A DNA stretch of 64,000 bases from BJ22 sp021298375. GTDB taxonomy: Bacteria > Planctomycetota > Planctomycetia > Pirellulales > Pirellulaceae. Below are positions 58,851 to 64,000 of this stretch, piece by piece. Numbering within the stretch: the stretch's first letter is position 1; each line of letters begins with the position of its first letter. Position numbers and translations under genes: made by a program. The notes beneath the pieces are model-generated. The model had not been told where the DNA came from and did no database searches. It saw only the letters and a program-made list of their open reading frames with translations. The DNA lies in assembly GCA_046343015.1 (NCBI GenBank), contig JBKDOL010000121.1:124001-188000 (forward strand), read 5' to 3'.

Positions 58851-59361
58851 CACCGGAACACAGGGCGGAAGAGAAGCCCTGCCCCAAGTAGCATTTCAAA
58901 TCTGCATCGAAATCCCATTTGGCCTCAGCCGAGTTCGGCGTCGACTCCTTGAGCAAAAGCTCGCTCGCCGCCTGTTCACTGACCAACTGGAGACCGCAAA
59001 GTCCCGATCCAAAAGCGGCCAAAATGGCGATGAGCAGGCAGAACACCGTCAACCGGCGGAATTGGCTCGCACCCGGCGCCAGCCGAAAACGATGCCACCA
59101 TGCGACCACCGAGCCCCCGCAGAGCGGAACTGCGCGAGCTAACTGGCCGACCCGGGCAAACTGCCGAAGCCAGGCGAATTGTGATTTCGAATCAGACACA
59201 AAAATGCCTACGGTAAAGCGTGCCCATCGCACCAAAGCGGAATCGCACCAAAGCGGAATTCGATTCCCTCGCCAGCCAACCATCACCTCTGAATCGTAGT
59301 CGTCACCGAAGGGCGGTTCAATGGCGTTTCGACCGAAAAAGCTCAACCAGACTTTAAACAA
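58765..59361 (-). CDS. Questionable membrane protein or gene relic
   Basis: A 198-codon frame downstream of the DUF6786 gene on the same strand. The middle contains one credible membrane segment (FRRLTVFCLLIAILAAFGSGLCGL, about 100-123 of the frame) and a plausible acidic stretch after it. The N-terminal third spans a 16-bp tandem duplication, and the C-terminus is Cys/Leu/Arg-rich and unprotein-like. If real, it probably starts internally. It might be a decayed small membrane protein of the efflux locus. Confidence 0.3.
   Translation of the reverse strand: MFKVWLSFFGRNAIEPPFGDDYDSEVMVGWRGNRIPLWCDSALVRWARFTVGIFVSDSKSQFAWLRQFARVGQLARAVPLCGGSVVAWWHRFRLAPGASQFRRLTVFCLLIAILAAFGSGLCGLQLVSEQAASELLLKESTPNSAEAKWDFDADLKCYLGQGFSSALCSGDVARLLHHASGFCCRRLLCLCSRGPPSR
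59226..59257. repeat. Perfect 16-bp tandem duplication
   Basis: atcgcaccaaagcgga at 59226-59241 and 59242-59257, head to tail, without mismatch. Confidence 0.9.
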
Positions 59362-59471
59362 TTTCGGGAAAGCGGAAAAATTCCGGACGACTCCCGCCCG
59401 ACCGAAAACAGTAAAGGCAAAGTCCCAGCCCTACACCAATTACTAGAGTCGGCAGAAATTCCCGACAAGAT

Positions 59472-60659
59472 TCAAGAAAAAGCCTGTTCCACCGCTTTTA
59501 GCGAGATGCCGAACAGGCCGGACGCCACTCCCTCCAAGTGCTCACGCGGCGCGAGAAAGTGCAACGTGCAGTGGCGATGCTCGTACTTCTGCCCTGGCCG
59601 CAGAGCCAGCGCCGGGGAGAGCGTCTCCAACTCATAAAACGGCCCGAGAATCCCCCCGGATTCATTCGGACCGTCATTGTAAACATTGACGACGTCGCCA
59701 CTCAGCGGCTCGGTCTGCTCCTGCCAGAGATTACAGCAATAACCCTGGCTCACCTCCCTGGGCAGATTGAATTGCACCAGTGTCAAACGCTGCTCCTCCG
59801 GGGTCCAGCTTCCCAGCAGGTTGCGAGCCCGCTGAAAACCAACTCCCAACTTGCTGCGATATTGTCCGTCCCCAACAAACAGCGCTAACCCACGCTCAGA
59901 GTCAATCCGCAACCGCTGGTCGCTCAAGGGACCAAAATAGTCACAGTTGACCGCTGACCGCTGACCGGCATCCGCCGCGGGCGCAAATGGCAACAGCATC
60001 ACGGTTCGCGGGGTTGGTCGAAACATCCCAAGGTTCCAAATGCAGGGAAGCCCTGTCTCGGGCAGCCAATCGCGCTCGCCAACATTTCCGAGTTGATTGC
60101 GACTTTCATGTCCGACAGCCTCCACTGCTTCTGCCAAGTCATGAGTTGGCAGCAGTTCCTTCAGCCAGTTCCGAATCAACGGCCGCTCAAGAATCTTTAC
60201 CTCTCGTTCCAGGCGCATCTCAAATTCCGCGCCGCGATGATTCCGCAAGCGGCCCTCCGTCGCCAGACGAATCGCCTTGCTCGTCTGCTCGAGAACTTCA
60301 AATGATTGACGGTCGATTAATTCCGGACAACGCCAGAAACGAAAGTCATAGGGGCGCCCCGGTTCAAAGTAAAAAGCAAACTGCCCCCCCTCGGGACCGA
60401 TCCAGAAGCGGTCCTCGCCACCATGGAGGTTGGCTTGGTGATCGACTCGCCCGCTGGCGATGAAGTCGTGATTCAACCAGCCAAATCCGGGACTGTCGTC
60501 ACGGCCGACCGCTGACGTCATCGTCTTGCCTTGCCAGCGGGGTGTCACCGCGACGCGCTCGCCGCCGTCTCCCTCCAGCAACACGACCTCCGTGTGTCGA
60601 CGCAAAAACTGCAAATCCGCGGTAAAGTCGCGCGGTTTCCCTCGCTCTTGATTCAGCAT
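59472..60659 (-). CDS. DUF6786-type protein
   Basis: 395 residues with no signal peptide. The N-terminus (LRRHTEVVLLEGDGGERVAVTPRWQGKTMTSAV then WLNHDFIASG and GGEDRFWIGPEGGQ) matches my recollection of DUF6786 proteins of Planctomycetes and Bacteroidetes. The all-beta pattern, with repeated E-D-R-F-W-x-G-P-E-G and W-N-L-G-M-F motifs, suggests a galactose-mutarotase-like supersandwich, hence a possible sugar-binding or epimerase role. It lies 120 bp downstream of the RND permease on the same strand, but a functional link is not apparent. Confidence 0.75.
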   Translation of the reverse strand: MLNQERGKPRDFTADLQFLRRHTEVVLLEGDGGERVAVTPRWQGKTMTSAVGRDDSPGFGWLNHDFIASGRVDHQANLHGGEDRFWIGPEGGQFAFYFEPGRPYDFRFWRCPELIDRQSFEVLEQTSKAIRLATEGRLRNHRGAEFEMRLEREVKILERPLIRNWLKELLPTHDLAEAVEAVGHESRNQLGNVGERDWLPETGLPCIWNLGMFRPTPRTVMLLPFAPAADAGQRSAVNCDYFGPLSDQRLRIDSERGLALFVGDGQYRSKLGVGFQRARNLLGSWTPEEQRLTLVQFNLPREVSQGYCCNLWQEQTEPLSGDVVNVYNDGPNESGGILGPFYELETLSPALALRPGQKYEHRHCTLHFLAPREHLEGVASGLFGISLKAVEQAFS

Positions 60660-60779
60660 TTCATTCCATCAACTTTCTTTACGGCTGCGGGAGACATCGA
60701 GGCATTTTTGGCCCCAGCCGCAAGCCTGATCGCTCCACTCCAATCAAGCCACTGTCCAAGGAACAAAGCCTGCCCCCGC

Positions 60780-63700
60780 TCACCGCTTTTGATGAACGTT
60801 TGACCCAAAGCGGAAAAACAGTGCCGGCGTGACCAACTGATCCAGAATGGTCGAAGCCAGCATCCCGCCAAATACGACCACCGCCAAAGGCTGGAGAATT
60901 TCCTTGCCGGGCTCTCCCGCTCCGAACAACAGCGGCAAGAGTCCCACGAAACTGGTCAAGGCCGTCATCATCACCGGAGCGAGGCGCTCCAGACTGCCCC
61001 GGATAATCATCTCTTCACCGAATGCCTCCCCCTCGTGCTCCATCAAGTGAAGGTAATGGGAAATCATCATAATTCCATTTCGGCTGACGATCCCAATCAG
61101 CGTGATAAAGCCGACCCAATGGGCCACGGACAGGGTGATCGATCCAATCCACAACCGCGGCCATTCCCAAATCGGTGCCGTAGCCAGACTTGCCCAATCC
61201 GGTTGATTGACGACCAGCAAGGCAATCACCGATCCAAGCGCGGCCAGAGGAATGTTGGCCAACACCTGCAAGGCGGCAATCGAGGACCGCAGGGCCCGGG
61301 TCAACAAGAGGAAGATCACCGCAACCGACAGCAAACCCAGCACCGCGAGACGAATGTTCGCCGCCTGCTGCGCCTCAAACTGGCCACCTAATTCAATTCG
61401 ATAACTTCCCGGCAGGTTGGCCAACTCGGCCTCGATCGGCTGGATTCGCATCTCTAGCTCGCTGACCACTCCCGACAAGTCTCTCCCAGATACGTTGCAG
61501 GCCACCACCACGCGCCGCTGGACATCTTCCCGGTTAATCGTGTTTGGCCCCGTGGTATCCAATACTTCGGCCACGGTTCCCAGTGCCACGCGTCTCCCCG
61601 AGGGCGTTTCCAGAATTGTCTGGTTGATTTGCCCGGGATCGCTTCGGGCCGACTCCTCAAACCAGACCACGAGATCAAAGTAACGGTCTTCTTCAAGAAT
61701 CTGCGAGACGACTCGTCCGCGATAGGCCGTTTCGAGCAGGCGAGCGATATCGCCCGCAGCCAAGCCATAGCGGGCAGCCTCCGTCGGCTTTACACGCAAG
61801 CGCAATTGAGGAATCTCAATCTGCGGCTCGATTTGCAAATCCACCACGCCCCGGACCTCTGACATTGCGACTGCCACGTCCTGCGCTCGCGCCCGCAACT
61901 CGGTCAGGTCGGCGCCAAAGATTTTCACCGCAATCTGGGCGCGGACTCCGCTCATCACGTGGTCGAGTCGATGGGAAATCGGCTGGCCGATATTCACCTT
62001 GACCCCTGGAATCCTCGTCACCCGGTCACGAATCTCGTTCCAAACCGATTCACGCGCGCGCCCCGTAGATTGGTATCCCCAAAAATGAGCCAGAGGCACT
62101 GCCCGCAAAATCGAATAGAGGACTCCTCGCCGCGGCTGTCGTTCAGGCAACAGGCGGACCTCGATTTCCGAGGAGTTCACCCCCTCGGCATGCTCGTCGA
62201 GTTCCGCACGCCCGGTTCGCCGTGACACCGCCAAGACTTCAGGAACCTCCAGCAATAACTGCTCTGCCTGCTTTGCAATTCGCTGACTCTCCTCAAGACT
62301 CGTTCCCGGCTCGGCCTGCAGGTTGATCGTTAATGTCCCCTCGTTGAACGGCGGGAGAAATTCACCGCCCATCCAGCCAATCGAAAGAATCGACAATCCA
62401 CACAAAGCAGCCACACCGCACAGCACAAGTCCGGACCAGCGCAGAGTCAGTCGCAAAAGGGGACGAACCAGCGCCTTGAGCATCGTCAACAGCCAGGCCT
62501 CTCCGCGCCGCTCCAGCAAACGGGCCCGACCCAGCAACAGGTATCCCAGGACCGGAGTAACCGTCAACGAAACCAGCAGTGAACAAAGCAGGGAGACGAT
62601 ATAGGCGAATCCCAGCGGAGCAAACATCCGTCCCTCAAGCCCCTCGAGGGCGAAGAGCGGCAACACAACCAGCGTCACAATCAAGGTTGCATAGACGATC
62701 GAATTGCGCACCTCGCGCGACGCCTCGTAAACGACCTGTAACGCCGGGCGAGGCTCCGGCAATTGGCGATTTTCCTTCAGCCGTCGGAAAATATTCTCGA
62801 TGTCGACAATCGAATCATCGACCAGATCACCGATCGCGACTGCAACGCCTCCCATCGTCATCGTGTTCACCGAAACCCCCAGCCAGCGAAACACCATCAC
62901 GGTCAACAAAATGGACAGCGGCATTGAGACCAGCGAACTGAAGCTTGTTCGCAAGTTCCACATGAACAGAAACAAGATGACGACCACCCATAATGCCCCG
63001 TCCCGAATCGCCTCCGCAACGTTATCTACGGCGGCCTGGATAAACTCCGCCTGGCGAAAGACTCGCCGCTCCAGACGCACTCCCGGCGGCAATTCCCGCT
63101 GAATTTCATCCAACACCGTGTCCAGGTGTCGGTCTAACTGCAACGTATCCGCGCCGGGCTGCTTCTGAATTGCCAGAATCACTGCCGAACCGCCTTTGGG
63201 AACGCCGTCTTCCTTGACCCAAACACCACCATCGCCCCGTCGCACCGGTCCACCCAAACGCACTTCCGCGACGTCCCGGACCAGGACCGGTCGCGGATCG
63301 CGCCAGGCGACGACTGTGCCGCCGATCTCCTCCAGCGTCAAGCTTTGACCGTTGATGCGGATCAAGGACTCCCGCTCTCCACGCTCCATAATCCCGCCGC
63401 CACTGATCACATTCGCCTTTTCAGCCGCCGCGACCAGTTGATCCAGTGTCACCTGCTGCGCGGCCAACCGCTCCGGCGAAGTCATGATCTGGTACTGCTT
63501 CAGAACGCCTCCCATCACGGTGACTTGCGAAATCCCCTCCACCGCCAGAATCCGATTGCGGACCGAAAACTCAGCCAGGGTTCGCAACTCCAAGGCCTGC
63601 TCCAATTGCGCCGCGGGTTCGGCCGGCACTTCTTCGGACCGCAACCCCAACAACATGATCTCACCCATGATTGAAGAGATCGGTGCCAAGACCGGAGTCA

Positions 63701-64000
63701 CACCTGCCGGTAATCGCTCGCTGGCCAATTGCAATTTCTCGGAGACAATCTGGCGGTCCCGGAAAATATCCGTCTCCCAGTCAAACTCGACCCAAATGAT
63801 CGACAAGCCAATCCCCGATGCCGAACGTACCCGCTTGACTCCGGTCGTGCCATTGAGCAAATACTCCATAGGACGTGTCACAAGGACTTCGACTTCCTCG
63901 GGAGCCAGACCGGGAGCCTCTGTCATGACTGTCACCGTCGGACGGTTCAAATCAGGAAAGACATCCAGCGGCACCTCGCGCAACTGCAGCAGTCCATAGC
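60780..64000 (-). CDS. RND efflux permease, CusA/CzcA (heavy-metal) type; N-terminus off the window
   Basis: The frame runs off the right edge; 1073 codons are visible and roughly the first 30 residues (first membrane helix) are missing. Typical phrases: VPLDVFPDLNRPTVTVMTEAPGLAPEEVE, an ISSIMGEIMLLG periplasmic strand, the charged helix GDLVDDSIVDIENIFRRLKENR in membrane helix 4, GGEFLPPFNEGTLTINL, and a C-terminal VALINGIMM-equivalent RNGIMMISH. It works as a proton-driven trimer with a membrane-fusion and outer-membrane partner. The acidic helix 4 supports a cation substrate, but monovalent and divalent types cannot be separated here. Confidence 0.92.
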   Translation of the reverse strand, partial: YGLLQLREVPLDVFPDLNRPTVTVMTEAPGLAPEEVEVLVTRPMEYLLNGTTGVKRVRSASGIGLSIIWVEFDWETDIFRDRQIVSEKLQLASERLPAGVTPVLAPISSIMGEIMLLGLRSEEVPAEPAAQLEQALELRTLAEFSVRNRILAVEGISQVTVMGGVLKQYQIMTSPERLAAQQVTLDQLVAAAEKANVISGGGIMERGERESLIRINGQSLTLEEIGGTVVAWRDPRPVLVRDVAEVRLGGPVRRGDGGVWVKEDGVPKGGSAVILAIQKQPGADTLQLDRHLDTVLDEIQRELPPGVRLERRVFRQAEFIQAAVDNVAEAIRDGALWVVVILFLFMWNLRTSFSSLVSMPLSILLTVMVFRWLGVSVNTMTMGGVAVAIGDLVDDSIVDIENIFRRLKENRQLPEPRPALQVVYEASREVRNSIVYATLIVTLVVLPLFALEGLEGRMFAPLGFAYIVSLLCSLLVSLTVTPVLGYLLLGRARLLERRGEAWLLTMLKALVRPLLRLTLRWSGLVLCGVAALCGLSILSIGWMGGEFLPPFNEGTLTINLQAEPGTSLEESQRIAKQAEQLLLEVPEVLAVSRRTGRAELDEHAEGVNSSEIEVRLLPERQPRRGVLYSILRAVPLAHFWGYQSTGRARESVWNEIRDRVTRIPGVKVNIGQPISHRLDHVMSGVRAQIAVKIFGADLTELRARAQDVAVAMSEVRGVVDLQIEPQIEIPQLRLRVKPTEAARYGLAAGDIARLLETAYRGRVVSQILEEDRYFDLVVWFEESARSDPGQINQTILETPSGRRVALGTVAEVLDTTGPNTINREDVQRRVVVACNVSGRDLSGVVSELEMRIQPIEAELANLPGSYRIELGGQFEAQQAANIRLAVLGLLSVAVIFLLLTRALRSSIAALQVLANIPLAALGSVIALLVVNQPDWASLATAPIWEWPRLWIGSITLSVAHWVGFITLIGIVSRNGIMMISHYLHLMEHEGEAFGEEMIIRGSLERLAPVMMTALTSFVGLLPLLFGAGEPGKEILQPLAVVVFGGMLASTILDQLVTPALFFRFGSNVHQKR

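Larger units (their letters stand above)
58118..59471. other. 1.35-kb poorly explained region upstream of dabA
   Basis: No confident gene. Contents: a GTCGCG...CGCGAC inverted repeat near 58338-58362; a two-copy gagaaacatc repeat (58676-58700); a possible 43-codon signal-peptide-like frame (58719-58850, minus); an uncertain 198-codon minus frame (58765-59361); and a two-copy 16-bp repeat at 59226-59257. It must also hold the dab promoter, which I could not pick out. Confidence 0.5.

Overview
The window looks like a chromosomal segment of a heterotrophic planctomycete, probably Pirellulales-like. This is inferred from gene content: many secreted or membrane-anchored proteins with Ala/Gly/Pro-rich linkers, an ECF sigma factor paired with an oversized anti-sigma protein, prenyltransferase-fold and HEAT-like proteins typical of the phylum, a DUF6786 protein, and mostly weak Shine-Dalgarno signals. 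It is GC-rich. I saw no rRNA, tRNA, CRISPR array, prophage or insertion sequence. Most long reading frames opposite real genes are codon-bias shadows.

Layout. 1-4119: a secreted repeat protein cut by the left edge, then lipA-thiS-thiG (minus) and smpB (plus). 4384-10984: a plus-strand run of a LolD-type ATPase, a FtsX-type permease, a secreted CPFC protein and two DUF3299-like proteins, possibly one metal- or envelope-related system. 11116-14436: btaA and btaB for betaine lipid synthesis, then a PepT-like peptidase. 14523-23749: an MBL hydrolase, a membrane-fused spermidine-synthase-like protein, rarA, a zinc-ribbon membrane protein, a LysM/YkuD-like protein and a CocE-type hydrolase. 23869-30475 (minus): sufS, an HIBADH-family dehydrogenase, a small planctomycete-type protein, floA, a Gfo/Idh/MocA oxidoreductase and an unknown gene. 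30849-35645 (minus): anti-sigma and sigma, then panC-lgt. 36250-49741: a toroid-fold membrane protein, fabH, a TANGO2-like protein, a nuclease-like protein, cysK, glnE, a DEAD-box helicase, a HEAT-like protein and a lone receiver domain.

49886-58117 is the most interesting block. It is a minus-strand operon of dabA (DUF2309, with all four zinc ligands at the family spacing), two Complex-I-like membrane subunits, and a SulP-STAS transporter carrying a C-terminal PII-like domain. It reads as an inorganic-carbon uptake system in which an energised DAB pump and a regulated SulP bicarbonate transporter are made together. 58118-59471 is poorly explained. The right end holds a DUF6786 protein and an RND metal-efflux-type permease cut by the window edge.

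A second theme runs across the window. At least fourteen gaps or gene ends carry arrays of two to five tandem copies of unrelated 12-22 bp units. Several include the stop codon of the neighbouring gene. This suggests a recurrent local duplication process acting on intergenic DNA.
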